Assembly (NCBI GenBank): GCA_021604805.1
Contig: BQJR01000002.1
Coordinates: forward strand, 704,665-768,664
Direction of reading: 5' to 3'
Source: Planctomycetota bacterium
GTDB lineage: Bacteria; Planctomycetota; B15-G4
DNA length: 64,000 nt
The notes beneath the pieces are model-generated. The model did no database searches. It saw nothing but the letters and a program-made list of their open reading frames with translations, and had not been told where the DNA came from. The position numbers and the translations under genes were made by a program. Position 1 is the first letter of the stretch. Each line of letters opens with the position of its first letter. Positions 16,210 to 27,372 of the stretch are shown here, piece after piece.

Positions 16210-17001
16210 TCACCCCACGCGGAACAGCGCGCCCAAGGTGCCGGTGTTCTTGAAGTGCGACCACACCAACCACTTGAGCGGGGGGAACCACTTGTAGCGA
16301 CGGCATTCGAAGAGCGGGATCATGTGGTCGTAGCGTTCCACGCGCGCGCCCGCGGCGTCGGCCAACTTCTGCATGCCTTCTTTGCCGAAGGAATGTTGGT
16401 GGCCGTAGAGGAAGTAGTCGTCGCCGCAGTGCGGGCAGAGCGTCTTCTCGATGTCGATGCAGTACGGCGTGGTCACGAGCACCCACTTGGAGGACACGCG
16501 CGCGAGTTCCTTGAAGGCTTGCTCGGGGTCGTCGAGGTGCTCGAGCAGGTCGGTGCAGACGACCAGCGGCACGGCGTTCGTGGCGAAGGGCAACTCGTAG
16601 ATGCTGCCGCCCGTGAAGCGCACCGCGCGCTTGTCGGCGCCCGCGCGCAGCACCCGACGCAGCGAGAGTTCGCAACCGAAGGCGCGCGTGCCAGCCAGCT
16701 TGCTGTGCAGGTCGAGGCTCAGTGAGCCGTCGCCGCAACCCACGTCGAGGAAGGCCTCGTGCTCTTCCTTGGGAAGCATGCGGTGCACGAGATCGCGACG
16801 GTGTTTCCACGCCACCTCGTTCTCTTCGTCGATGTGATAAGTGTCGGCTTCGTACTCGTAGAAGGCGCGCAAGGTGTCGGCGCGCGCGGGCTCCGACGCG
16901 GCCGCCGAGGGCGCTCCGGGCGCGCGCTCCGAAGCGTGGGGCGTCGTGTCGGCCGAGGCCGGCTCAGACGTGGGGCGCGAAGGCAGCGAGGTGTCAGTCA
17001 T
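16210..17001 (-). CDS. Class I SAM-dependent methyltransferase with C-x2-C/H insertion
   Basis: The 263-residue protein has a low-complexity, Ala/Ser/Pro-rich N-terminus of about 40 residues. The Rossmann methyltransferase core follows: motif I FLDVGCGDGSLSLDL, then CTDLLEHLDDPEQA and VLVTTPYC. After the core comes CPHCGDDYFLYGHQHSFG, a Cys-x2-Cys with nearby His residues that could bind zinc. Such insertions occur in some cell-surface or sugar-associated methyltransferases; the substrate is unknown. It lies between mqnD and the YheT-like gene. The ATG at 17001 is favoured over an upstream start at 17070. Confidence 0.78.
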   Translation of the reverse strand: MTDTSLPSRPTSEPASADTTPHASERAPGAPSAAASEPARADTLRAFYEYEADTYHIDEENEVAWKHRRDLVHRMLPKEEHEAFLDVGCGDGSLSLDLHSKLAGTRAFGCELSLRRVLRAGADKRAVRFTGGSIYELPFATNAVPLVVCTDLLEHLDDPEQAFKELARVSSKWVLVTTPYCIDIEKTLCPHCGDDYFLYGHQHSFGKEGMQKLADAAGARVERYDHMIPLFECRRYKWFPPLKWLVWSHFKNTGTLGALFRVG

Positions 17002-17081
17002 CCAGGCAGCCTCACGGTTGAGCGCCGTTTCGTCAACGTAAGGCTGCGCGGGCTCTGCGGACGCGCGCACTCCCTACCTGT

Positions 17082-17915
17082 TTATGGGGAAGGCGGAGTT
17101 GACGCGGGAAGCGGACGTGGCGCGCTCGGGGCGCCCGCGCGCGAGGCGAGTTCACGCAGTGCGCGCTCGCCCACGTGGCCCAGCTCCGCCGTGTGAGCGT
17201 TGACGTAGAGCTCGACGTGACGCCACAACACCTCGTCGGAGAGTTCCTGCGCGTGCTCACGCATGGTCGGCAGGCACAGCGCCGGCGCCGCGCGGGCCGC
17301 CGCGAGACTCGCGCGCAGCACGCTGCTGAGTTGGCGGTGGGTCTCCGAGCCCAAGTCGTGCCGCGCGAGGAGACCGCCGAGCGGCACCGGACAACCCGTG
17401 GCCGCTTCCCAACTCGCGCCGAGGTCCTCGAGCAACGTGAGTCCTTGCTCGGCGTAAGTGAAGCGCCCCTCGTGGATGCACACGCCCGCCACGGCCTGAC
17501 CGGCGAGCAAGGCCGGCATGATCTCGTCGAAGCGCAGCTGCTCGGGTGGACCCAACTCGGGACGCAGGCAACGCAGCAGCAAGCTGGCCGTGGTGTCGGC
17601 GCCCGGCGCGAGCAGGCGGTCGCCGGGGCCGGGCGGCGCGGATCCCGGCGCGCCCAGCAAGACCGGCCCGACGCCGAAGCCGAGCGCGGCGCCCACCGGC
17701 AGCACGCCGTGCGTGTCGGCCAACTCCAGGCTCAGCGCGAAGCTCGCCTTGGACACGGGCAGCTCGTCGGCGCGCAGGGCCTCGTTGAGTTCTTGCACGT
17801 CGCCGAGCACGAAGTCGAGTTCGAGCGCGCCGGTGTCGACGCGGCCTTGCAGCAAGGGCGCGAACAGAAAGGTGTCGTTGGGGCAGGTCGACAGGCCCAC
17901 GCGGAGGCGCGTCAT
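17082..17915 (-). CDS. mqnD: 1,4-dihydroxy-6-naphthoate synthase MqnD
   Basis: MqnD turns cyclic dehypoxanthinyl futalosine into 1,4-dihydroxy-6-naphthoate in the futalosine route to menaquinone. The 277-residue protein has a periplasmic-binding-protein-like fold with the family signatures GLSTCPNDTFLFAPL near the N-terminus and GVCIHEGRFTYAEQG in the middle. Its ATG overlaps the mqnB stop by four bases, so the two are translationally coupled. The C-terminus is Ala/Pro-rich. Other pathway genes (mqnA, mqnC, mqnE) are not in this window. Confidence 0.94.
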   Translation of the reverse strand: MTRLRVGLSTCPNDTFLFAPLLQGRVDTGALELDFVLGDVQELNEALRADELPVSKASFALSLELADTHGVLPVGAALGFGVGPVLLGAPGSAPPGPGDRLLAPGADTTASLLLRCLRPELGPPEQLRFDEIMPALLAGQAVAGVCIHEGRFTYAEQGLTLLEDLGASWEAATGCPVPLGGLLARHDLGSETHRQLSSVLRASLAAARAAPALCLPTMREHAQELSDEVLWRHVELYVNAHTAELGHVGERALRELASRAGAPSAPRPLPASTPPSP

Positions 17916-18538
17916 GCTCGAGGCTCCGCGGCGAGCCAGCGCGCGAGGCCGGCGTCGAGGGCAGCGAAGGCAGCGTCGAAGGCCCAGCTCGCGTGATCGC
18001 GATCCCCGACGGCGTTGCTCACGGCGCGCAACACGGCAAGCGGCACGCCCGCGCGCTCACAGGCCTGCGCCACGCCCCAGGCTTCCATCTCTTCGAGCAA
18101 CACCTGCGGGCGGCGCGCGCCACGCGCCGCGGCTTCCTGAGCGCTGGCGGAGGCGGCGGCCACGGTGCCCAGCGGCCAGGCCGGTAGATCGTCGAAACAG
18201 GGCGGTTGCTGCAGCGGGTAGACGTCGGCCGGGAGCGGCTCGTCGGCAAGCCCCATGCCTTGAAGGTCGAGGAACTCGCGTCCGTGCCCCACGCCCACGC
18301 ACTCGTTCCAGGCCTCGCTGCCCAGCGCCAAGGCGCCCAGCGGCGCGCGCTCCAGATCGCGACTGCCCGCCAAACCCACGAGCAACACTTCGCTGGCAGG
18401 ACGCTCGGCGAGCGCGGCGGCCGCCCCGAGCGCCGCAGCCACGGGGCCGAGCCCGCAAACCACCACTCGCGACGCCTGCGCCAAGGTGGGCAACTGCGCG
18501 CTCTCCAACCGCGTGGCTACCAACACGAGACGACTCAC
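17912..18538 (-). CDS. mqnB: Futalosine hydrolase MqnB
   Basis: MqnB removes hypoxanthine from futalosine in menaquinone synthesis. The 208-residue protein has a nucleosidase fold with LLVGLAGSRDL, EEMEAWGVAQACERAGVP (catalytic and ribose-binding Glu region) and RAVSNAVGDRD (catalytic Asp region). The GTG at 18538 overlaps the stop of the preceding membrane-protein gene (GTGA), and mqnD overlaps its own stop, so three genes are coupled. The longer upstream frame looks non-coding. Confidence 0.9.
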   Translation of the reverse strand: MSRLVLVATRLESAQLPTLAQASRVVVCGLGPVAAALGAAAALAERPASEVLLVGLAGSRDLERAPLGALALGSEAWNECVGVGHGREFLDLQGMGLADEPLPADVYPLQQPPCFDDLPAWPLGTVAAASASAQEAAARGARRPQVLLEEMEAWGVAQACERAGVPLAVLRAVSNAVGDRDHASWAFDAAFAALDAGLARWLAAEPRA

Positions 18539-19188
18539 CAACGCGGCTCCAGCAGGTCGGCGAGGTCGGGGCGGGCGCGAGTGCCCCAGCGCCCGCGGTT
18601 GATGCGCAGGGCGTAGCGTTGCGCGCCGTCGGTGTGGCGCGCGCCGAGCACCACCACCGCGCTGCGCCGGTAGGGATCGAGCGCCTCGAACACGCTCACG
18701 CACTCGTTGAGGAAGTGTTTCACGCGCTGCGGCGGCACGGGGTCGGCGAGCATGCCCACCAAGTACGGTCGCTCCGCCGAGTGCTTGCGGATCTCGAGCA
18801 ACGCGTCGTCGATCGCGTGACCGAAGGCGTCTTTGGTGGAGACCGCCGGATACACGAGCGCCCTCAGGGCCCAGCCTTCGGAGGGCGGCTCGGGGCCGCC
18901 GGGAGCCAGCAGCACGGTGTCGTAGCCCTGGGAGACGTGGTACTGGAGCGCGGCCCCGTCGAAGGGGGCGAGGGGGCCGTCGCCAGCATCGACCAGCTCG
19001 AGATGGGCGCCCGGGATGGCTTCCGCCAAGCTCGTGAGCGCGGCGCCGTCGAGCTGCGGCTGACTCAGCAGAACGATGCCTGGCACCCCCGCGCCACCCT
19101 GCCTGCGCTCGAAGACCTGCACCGCAGCCAGCCCGGCGAGCAGGATCAGCGCCATGGCGAGCAGGATCTGGGGCAGACGGATTCGCAT
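18535..19188 (-). CDS. Single-pass membrane-anchored protein of unknown function
   Basis: The 217-residue protein has one N-terminal transmembrane helix (LPQILLAMALILLAGLAAV) and a predicted periplasmic domain. The start at 19188 is supported by AGAGGA five bases upstream. The domain contains PYLVGMLADP and VFEALDPYRRSAVVVLGARH, faintly like the last part of sulfatase-fold proteins, but no metal or nucleophile motif is visible and I do not assign a family. It is first in the mqnB-mqnD run and shares a GTGA overlap with mqnB. Confidence 0.6.
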   Translation of the reverse strand: MRIRLPQILLAMALILLAGLAAVQVFERRQGGAGVPGIVLLSQPQLDGAALTSLAEAIPGAHLELVDAGDGPLAPFDGAALQYHVSQGYDTVLLAPGGPEPPSEGWALRALVYPAVSTKDAFGHAIDDALLEIRKHSAERPYLVGMLADPVPPQRVKHFLNECVSVFEALDPYRRSAVVVLGARHTDGAQRYALRINRGRWGTRARPDLADLLEPRW

Positions 19189-19274
19189 GTGTTCCTCTTC
19201 GAGCACGCAGTGGTGGCCAGCACCATGAACGGCTCCGGCCCTATGTTCCACGGCGGAAACGGCACCGGGCCAAC

Positions 19275-19303
19275 TTGACGGCTTCCCGATGGTCTGGTGG
19301 AAT
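19275..19303 (+). promoter_or_regulatory. Sigma-70-type promoter for fusA
   Basis: TTGACG (19275-19280) and TGGAAT (19298-19303) are separated by exactly 17 nt, a near-consensus -35 and a fair -10. The expected transcript start is about 65 nt before the fusA ATG. Confidence 0.6.
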
Positions 19304-19375
19304 GCGCGGCTTTTCCACCTTGTTCGAATTTCCTCCGCGCGGTAAGGACCCCCCGCGCCCAGCAGCCTCGAAGCC

Positions 19376-21502
<2,127 letters not shown>

Positions 21503-21503
21503 G

Positions 21504-21523
21504 CCCGGCCCGCTCGCGCCGGG
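21504..21523. terminator. Short hairpin between convergent fusA and kinase genes
   Basis: A 6-bp stem (CCCGGC / GCCGGG) with an 8-nt loop fills the 22-nt gap between the two stop codons. There is no T tract, so termination would be weak or Rho-dependent. Confidence 0.35.
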
Positions 21524-21524
21524 G

Positions 21525-23186
21525 TCAGCCAGCGCCGGCCGCGGTCTCTTCTTCGGAAGGATCGCCGGCCTCGCTGCTCCCGGTGCTTGCCGCGCCTTCG
21601 CTTTCGGCTTCGTTGTCTTCAGCGACCGAGGGCGGGGACGCGGCTTCGTCCTCATCGGCATCGGCGGCTTCCGCTGAGGGGCTGCCGTTCGCGGCGCTGG
21701 GCCGCGGAGCGCGTGCGCCGTCGTGGGTCACGCCCGGCGTGCGCACGGGCAGGCTGGTGCCGGGGAGCTCGGCGCCGTCGAGCCCGAGCAGCTGCTTCGT
21801 GATCGGGTTGTCGCGCACGCGCTCGAGCAAGGAGTTGGCCTCCTGCATGGCGGGGTCGACCGGCTTGTTGCTGGCCTTGGCCTGCTGCTCGTAGGCCTTC
21901 ACGAGCGACTCGAGCCCGTTCACCAGGCTGAAGCCTTCGTCTTCCTCGTCGTCGATGGTGGTGGAGAGCGCGGCGGCGAGTTTCTTGTCGCCGGTCGTCA
22001 CCGTGTCGACGAACAGGTCGCGGGCACGGTCGAGCACGTCCATCAGGTCGTCGCGCTGCTCCATGAGGTCGCGCGCCTGCTCGGTGTCGCCCGCCACGAG
22101 CGCCTGGTCGATCTGCTTCGAGACGCGCTCGTCGACCGCACGACGCGATTGATCTGCCTCGGTGCGCACCAAGCTCTCCTGCTGACGCTCCTGGTTCTGC
22201 TCGCGACGCTGCGACTCGTTGAGCCAGAAGATCAACGCGATCACCACGAGCGCGCCGGCCACCAGCGCCATCGGCATGCGATGTCGACGCGTCTTGCGCC
22301 ACACGCGGCTGATGCGGCTCGCAGGCACCGCCGAGATCGGCTCGCCCTCGAGGAAGGCGCGCAGGTCGGCGCCGAACTCCGCCGCGCTCTGGTAGCGACG
22401 CGAGCGCCCCTTCTCGAGCGCCTTCAGGCAGATCGTGTCGAGGTCGGGCGGCACGCGCTCCACGACGGTGCGCGGCCCCTTGGGCTCCTCGTTGATGATC
22501 TTGCGCACGATCTCGTGTGCCGACTCGGCCGTGAAGGGCGGACGCAGCGCGAGCAGCTCGTAGAGCGTGGCGCCGAGCGAGTAGATGTCGCAGCGATGAT
22601 CGACTGGGCCGCGGCGGCTGTCGGCCTGCTCGGGCGACATGTAGTACGGCGAGCCGGCCATGTCGCCGGTTTGGGAGAGCGCGAGGCCGTCTTCGACCTT
22701 GGCGAGCCCGAAGTCACCGAGACAGGGGCGGCCGCGGTCGTCGATCAGGATGTTGCTGGGCTTCACATCGCGATGGATGATCCCGCGCTCGTGCGCGTGC
22801 TGGAGCCCGTCGGCGATGTCGGCCAGGCCTTCGGCGATCTCGCGGAAGTAACCCTTGGGTTGCTCACCGACGACCTTGAGCTCCTCGAGCCGGTCGGCCA
22901 GGGTGCGCCCCGAGCCGATCAGTCGCTGAGCGATGAAGAAGCGCTCGTCGGACTGCCCCCAGGCATACACCGACACGATGGCCGTGTGGTCCAGCCGCGC
23001 CGCCGCGTGCGCCTCGCGCTCGAAACGCGCGATCGACTCCCGGGTATGGACCTTGTGCTCGTAGAGCACCTTCAGCGCCACGGGCCGGTTCAGGCTGATC
23101 TGCTTGGCGCGGTAGACGATTCCGAAGCCACCACGCCCGATCTCCTCGATGAGTTCGAAGTCATCGAGACGATCAGGAGTCGACAT
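21525..23186 (-). CDS. Membrane Ser/Thr protein kinase (PknB-like)
   Basis: The 553-residue protein has an N-terminal eukaryotic-type kinase domain: glycine loop GRGGFGIVYRAK, Lys in VALKVL, catalytic loop HRDVKPSNIL, LGDFGLAK in place of DFG, and MSPEQADSRRGPVDHRCDIYSLG. One transmembrane helix (MPMALVAGALVVIALIFWL, about residue 305) is followed by a charged, coiled-coil-like region and an acidic Glu/Asp/Ala-rich tail. No sensory domain of known type is seen outside. It follows rho by about 50 nt. The ATG at 23186 is chosen because GGAG lies six bases before it. Confidence 0.92.
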   Translation of the reverse strand: MSTPDRLDDFELIEEIGRGGFGIVYRAKQISLNRPVALKVLYEHKVHTRESIARFEREAHAAARLDHTAIVSVYAWGQSDERFFIAQRLIGSGRTLADRLEELKVVGEQPKGYFREIAEGLADIADGLQHAHERGIIHRDVKPSNILIDDRGRPCLGDFGLAKVEDGLALSQTGDMAGSPYYMSPEQADSRRGPVDHRCDIYSLGATLYELLALRPPFTAESAHEIVRKIINEEPKGPRTVVERVPPDLDTICLKALEKGRSRRYQSAAEFGADLRAFLEGEPISAVPASRISRVWRKTRRHRMPMALVAGALVVIALIFWLNESQRREQNQERQQESLVRTEADQSRRAVDERVSKQIDQALVAGDTEQARDLMEQRDDLMDVLDRARDLFVDTVTTGDKKLAAALSTTIDDEEDEGFSLVNGLESLVKAYEQQAKASNKPVDPAMQEANSLLERVRDNPITKQLLGLDGAELPGTSLPVRTPGVTHDGARAPRPSAANGSPSAEAADADEDEAASPPSVAEDNEAESEGAASTGSSEAGDPSEEETAAGAG

Positions 23187-23239
23187 GCCCATCTCCTGCC
23201 CGGTTCACCACGCCGAAGAGTCCGGCGAGGGCGATCTTT

Positions 23240-24538
23240 CTACCTGCGGAGCTCGAAGGATTTCAGGAACTCGGCGTTGCTCTTGGTCTCGCGCGTCTTG
23301 GCCATCAGCAACTGCATGCCTTCCACGGGATGCATCTGGCTGAGGACCCGGCGCAACATGACCACCTTGCGGTAGACCTCAGACGGCAGCAGCAACTCTT
23401 CCTTCCGAGTTCCCGACTTGTTGATGTCCACGGCCGGCCAGACACGGCGCTCAGCGAGCTCGCGCGAGAGCACCAGCTCCATGTTGCCGGTGCCCTTGAA
23501 CTCCTCGAAGATCACCTCATCCATCCGTGATCCGGTCTCGATCAGGGCAGTGGCCATGATCGTGAGCGAGCCGCCGTCTTCGACATTGCGGGCGGCCCCG
23601 AAGAAGGCTTTCGGCTTCTCGAGCGTGCGCGAATCCACGCCGCCGGAGAGGGTCCTGCCCGAGTTCCGCACCGTGACGTTGTAGGCCCGGCCGAGTCGCG
23701 TGAGGGAGTCCATCACGATGACGACATCCTTGCCCTGCTCGACCAAGCGCTTGGCGCGCTCGATGGTGAGCTCGGTCACGCGCGTGTGGCGCTCGGCGGG
23801 TTCGTCGTTGGTGGAGGCGATGACCTCGCCTTCCACCGTGCGCCGGAAGTGCGTGGCTTCCTCGGGGCGCTCGTCGACCAGCAGCACCATGAGGTGCACG
23901 TCGTCGTAGACGGCCGAGATGCGGTTGGCGATCTGTTGCAGTAGGATCGTCTTACCTGAGCGCGGAGGCGCGGTGATCAAGCCACGCTGTCCGCGACCGA
24001 TGGGCGTGATCAGGTCGAGCACGCGCATGGAGTCGGCCGCGCCGTTGTCGCCGGGCTCTTCGACCGCGCCCTCGAGCACGAAGCGCTCGGTGGGATCGAT
24101 CGAGGTGAGCTGCTTGAAGAGCGGCAGCGCGGCGGCTTCCGCCGGATGCATGCCGTTCACCGTGTTGATGTCGACGAGCGTCCAGCGACCCTTCACGCGC
24201 TCGGCGAGGCCGACCACGTCGAGCCCGGGGCGCAGGTTGTCGGCGCGGCTCAGCGAGGCGGGCACGTAGGGATCGTCGTCTTCGGGGACGAAGCTCTCGG
24301 CGATGTTGCGGAGCCAGCCCTGACCATCGGGCTGCAGCTCGATCACGCCGCTGACTTCGATGCGGCGTTGCGGGCCGAAAGGCACGTCGTCGCCGCGCGG
24401 CTTGTTCGAGCCACCATGCTGCTGGTTGCCACCGCCGCCTTGTTGCTGTCCGCCCTGATACTGCTTGCGGCCGCGTCCACGGCGGCGGCGACCACGACGA
24501 GATCGGGGCTTCGTCTGTTCCTGCGTCATCCGGTTCAT
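23240..24538 (-). CDS. rho: Transcription termination factor Rho
   Basis: Rho is the hexameric RNA-dependent ATPase that ends many transcripts. The 432-residue protein has an Arg/Gly- and Gln-rich N-terminus of about 50 residues ([25 protein letters not shown]), then the cold-shock RNA-binding domain ([15 protein letters not shown]). The ATPase core follows with Walker [27 protein letters not shown], and [11 protein letters not shown] with the R-loop. All catalytic elements are present. The basic N-terminus may add RNA affinity. Initiation at the ATG at 24538 or three codons later is equally possible. Confidence 0.95.
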   Translation of the reverse strand: MNRMTQEQTKPRSRRGRRRRGRGRKQYQGGQQQGGGGNQQHGGSNKPRGDDVPFGPQRRIEVSGVIELQPDGQGWLRNIAESFVPEDDDPYVPASLSRADNLRPGLDVVGLAERVKGRWTLVDINTVNGMHPAEAAALPLFKQLTSIDPTERFVLEGAVEEPGDNGAADSMRVLDLITPIGRGQRGLITAPPRSGKTILLQQIANRISAVYDDVHLMVLLVDERPEEATHFRRTVEGEVIASTNDEPAERHTRVTELTIERAKRLVEQGKDVVIVMDSLTRLGRAYNVTVRNSGRTLSGGVDSRTLEKPKAFFGAARNVEDGGSLTIMATALIETGSRMDEVIFEEFKGTGNMELVLSRELAERRVWPAVDINKSGTRKEELLLPSEVYRKVVMLRRVLSQMHPVEGMQLLMAKTRETKSNAEFLKSFELRR

Positions 24539-24842
24539 CTCTCCGGGGCCTCGGCGAAAACCGAGGCGGCGCGGGACGTAGGATCCGGAGGATCTAACCG
24601 TGGAGGTCTAGATCTCGGGCCTGACGGACGCCTTCCCGCGGCGACGACGTCGGGCTTGGAGTGCTTCGGGGGCTGAAAAAGCCGACCCGGGGGGTGATGC
24701 GCGCCTCAGCCGAAGACAGTCAGCTGAGCGATGATTGCTTCCTGATGAAGCCGGCACCGGCGCTTTCCACATCGGTATTCTTGCCCTCCTACCTGCTGGA
24801 TGCCAAGCAGAATCCTGTGACGGGGGTGTTTTTGTGCAGAGC
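24539..24842. other. Intergenic region upstream of rho
   Basis: This gap is the shared upstream region of rho (minus) and the TPR-like lipoprotein gene (plus). It holds a small hairpin (CCTCGG, six bases, CCGAGG at 24549-24566) near the rho start and a stretch of lower GC content. I see no convincing promoter pair, tRNA or conserved small frame. Confidence 0.3.
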
Positions 24843-25754
24843 ATGACCTGTTTGCTGCTCGTTCTGTGCCTCGCTTGCGCACGCTCAGCGCCGCCCACCG
24901 ACTTCGAAAGTCACATGGCTGCAGCGCTGGCCACCCGCGCCGAGGAGTTGCTCGAAGCCGGTGAGGACGATCGCGCACGCGACGCCGCCGAACGTGCCCT
25001 GCAGCGCGCTGTGAGCAGCGGAGCCCGCACCGCCGAGGCGCGCGCCCTGCACGTGCTCGGCCTGCTTGACGGCGACCTGAGCCGTCTGCAACGCGCCCTC
25101 GATCTGCTTCAAAACGAAACGCCCAGCCCCGCGCTCTGGCGCCAGCGCAACGTGCTCGCAGAACTCGCGCTCGAGCAGCAGCTCCCGCAGGAAGTGCTGC
25201 GGCTGGTCACCCGGAACCTCGCCGAATCGGCCGACTGGCCCAACCTCGAAGCGCGCATGCGCAGCGAAGCCCACAGTCATCACCTGCGCGGCCAGGCGCT
25301 CGCCCAACTGGACCGTGGCGACGAGGCCTTCGGCGCCGAACGTCAGGCCAGCCTGGCGCTCTCCGTGCTCGACGACGCCGATCAGCTGCCGTTACGTCGC
25401 GCAGTCGCTCAATCCCTCGGCGACGCCTACGCGTTGCGCAGCGACCCCGTCGAGGCCTTCGAGCAGCACTCGCTCGCCGGTTCGCTGGCGCAAGGCCTGG
25501 GGCTCAGCTCCGAAGAGTTCCTGGCCGTCAGCTGCATGAGCCGCGATCTCGTGCACATGGGCCGTTGGCTCGACGCCGCCGATCATGCGCGCCGCGGTGT
25601 GCGCCTCGCGCGCCAGCACTTGTCGCCCGCCCACGCGCTGCAGCTCGGACACGAAGCGCTCACCTGGCTCGACGGCGACTCGAGCGCTGAAGCCGATGCC
25701 CACCGCGCCGCACTGCGAGCCACGCTGGCTGGGCTGGAGCCACGCGGGGGATGA
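24843..25754 (+). CDS. TPR-like lipoprotein
   Basis: The 303-residue protein starts with a short lipoprotein signal (CLLLVLCLAC, Cys12). The rest is almost all helical and Ala/Leu-rich with repeating helix-turn-helix pairs (EELLEAGEDDRARDAAERAL, RGQALAQLDRGDEAFGAE, LVHMGRWLDAADHARRG) typical of tetratricopeptide repeats. It is likely a periplasmic scaffold. There is no enzyme motif. A GTG three codons upstream is an alternative start. It is divergent from rho and 126 nt upstream of scoA. Confidence 0.68.
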   Translation: MTCLLLVLCLACARSAPPTDFESHMAAALATRAEELLEAGEDDRARDAAERALQRAVSSGARTAEARALHVLGLLDGDLSRLQRALDLLQNETPSPALWRQRNVLAELALEQQLPQEVLRLVTRNLAESADWPNLEARMRSEAHSHHLRGQALAQLDRGDEAFGAERQASLALSVLDDADQLPLRRAVAQSLGDAYALRSDPVEAFEQHSLAGSLAQGLGLSSEEFLAVSCMSRDLVHMGRWLDAADHARRGVRLARQHLSPAHALQLGHEALTWLDGDSSAEADAHRAALRATLAGLEPRGG

Positions 25755-25880
25755 GCGCTGTCGGCGGCCTCGCGGACCGCCGCCTCCCCCTCCCACCCGG
25801 GCCGACGTCCGCGCGCCGTGACCGTTTCGCCCCCCGCCTCCGGTAAGTAGGCTCAGCGCTCCACGCTTCCAGGAGAACCC

Positions 25881-26636
25881 ATGGTCCGCCTCTACGCGAG
25901 CGCCGACGAAGCCGTCGCCGACATCCCCGAGGGGGCCACGCTGCTCGCCGGCGGTTTCGGTCTCTGCGGCATCCCCGAAACGCTCATCGCCGCGCTCGTG
26001 CGCCAAGGCACCACCGGCCTCACCGTGGTCTCGAACAATGCCGGCGTGGACGACTTCGGCCTCGGCCTGCTGCTCCAGTCGCGCCAGATCGCCAAGATGA
26101 TCTCCACCTACGTGGGCGAGAACGAGACCTTCGAGCGCCAGTTCCTCACCGGCGAGCTCGAGGTCGAGCTCGTGCCGCAGGGCACCTTCGCCGAGCGCAT
26201 CCGCGCGGGCGGCGCCGGCATCCCGGCCTTCTACACGCCCACCGGCTTCGGCACGCAGATCGCCGACGGCGGCCTGCCCACCAAGCACGACGCCAGCGGC
26301 AACGTGATCCAAACCAGCGAGGCCAAGGAGACACGCGAGTTCGGCGGCCAGATGTATGTGCTTGAGCCCGCGATCACCGCCGACTTCGCGCTGGTGAAAG
26401 CCTGGAAGGCCGACGAGGCCGGCAACCTCGTGTTCCGCAAGACCGCGCGCAACTTCAACCCGATGATGGCCACGGCCGCGCGCGTCACGATTGCCGAAGT
26501 GGAAGAGATCGTGCCCGCCGGCAGCCTCGACCCCGACCAGATCCACACGCCCGGCGTGTTCGTGCAGCGCTTGGTGCGCGGCACCGGTTACGAGAAGCGC
26601 ATCGAACAGCGCACCGTGCGCAGCAAGGAGTCCTGA
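25881..26636 (+). CDS. scoA: 3-oxoacid CoA-transferase subunit A
   Basis: Subunit A of the SCOT-type transferase that moves CoA from succinyl-CoA (or a related donor) to acetoacetate or another 3-oxoacid. The 251-residue protein has the family start [44 protein letters not shown], and [14 protein letters not shown] at the end. AGGAG lies just before the ATG. Subunit B starts three bases after its stop. Adipate-type substrates from aromatic breakdown are possible but not shown. Confidence 0.92.
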   Translation: MVRLYASADEAVADIPEGATLLAGGFGLCGIPETLIAALVRQGTTGLTVVSNNAGVDDFGLGLLLQSRQIAKMISTYVGENETFERQFLTGELEVELVPQGTFAERIRAGGAGIPAFYTPTGFGTQIADGGLPTKHDASGNVIQTSEAKETREFGGQMYVLEPAITADFALVKAWKADEAGNLVFRKTARNFNPMMATAARVTIAEVEEIVPAGSLDPDQIHTPGVFVQRLVRGTGYEKRIEQRTVRSKES

Positions 26637-26639
26637 ACG

Positions 26640-27296
26640 ATGCTCGACCGCCAAGGAATCATCACGCGCGCCGCGCAAGAGTTGGTCGACGGCCAGTACG
26701 TGAACCTCGGGATCGGCATCCCCACGCTGATCGCCAACGTGATCCCCGAGGGCATGACGATCACACTGCAGAGCGAGAACGGCATGCTCGGCATCGGCCC
26801 CTTCCCGTACGAAGGCGAAGAAGACGCCGACCTGATCAACGCCGGCAAACAAACCATCTCCGAGATCCCCGGCTGCAGCTACTTCAGCAGCTCCGACTCC
26901 TTCGGGATGATCCGCGGCGGCCACATCGACCAGTGCTTCCTCGGCGCGATGCAGGTCAGCCAGAACGGCGACCTCGCCAACTGGATGATCCCCGGCAAGA
27001 TGGTCAAGGGCATGGGCGGCGCGATGGACTTGGTCGCCGGCGCGCGCCGCGTCGTCGTGACCATGGAGCACTGCAATCGCAAGGGCGACGCGAAGATCCT
27101 CGAAGAGTGCGCGCTCCCGCTCACCGGCGTGCGCGTCGTGCAGCGCATCATCACCGACCTGTGCGTGCTCGACGTGAAACCCGAAGGCGGCTTGCGACTC
27201 GTCGAACTCGCGCCGGGTGAGACGGCTGACACGGTGCTCGCCAAGACAGGCGCCCCCGTAGAAGTCCCCGACGACGTGACCGAGATGCGCCTCTGA
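26640..27296 (+). CDS. scoB: 3-oxoacid CoA-transferase subunit B
   Basis: This 218-residue subunit carries the catalytic Glu in [14 protein letters not shown], which forms the CoA thioester intermediate. Further family sequences are [12 protein letters not shown] near the N-terminus, GNMSDLANW-equivalent [20 protein letters not shown], and the C-terminal TDLCVLDV. It pairs with the preceding subunit A gene to form the active heteromeric enzyme and is convergent with lptG. Confidence 0.93.
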   Translation: MLDRQGIITRAAQELVDGQYVNLGIGIPTLIANVIPEGMTITLQSENGMLGIGPFPYEGEEDADLINAGKQTISEIPGCSYFSSSDSFGMIRGGHIDQCFLGAMQVSQNGDLANWMIPGKMVKGMGGAMDLVAGARRVVVTMEHCNRKGDAKILEECALPLTGVRVVQRIITDLCVLDVKPEGGLRLVELAPGETADTVLAKTGAPVEVPDDVTEMRL

Positions 27297-27372
27297 GCGC
27301 GCGAGCGCCGCGGACTCCGCGCGCCGAGTGAGGCGGCGGTCGCGGCGCGAGCTGAGCAACGCCGCGCGCCGC

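Noticed and set aside
19310..19345. GTTCGAAT near the fusA promoter as a tRNA T-arm
   Set aside because: The flanking bases do not pair into a T-stem and there is no acceptor stem.
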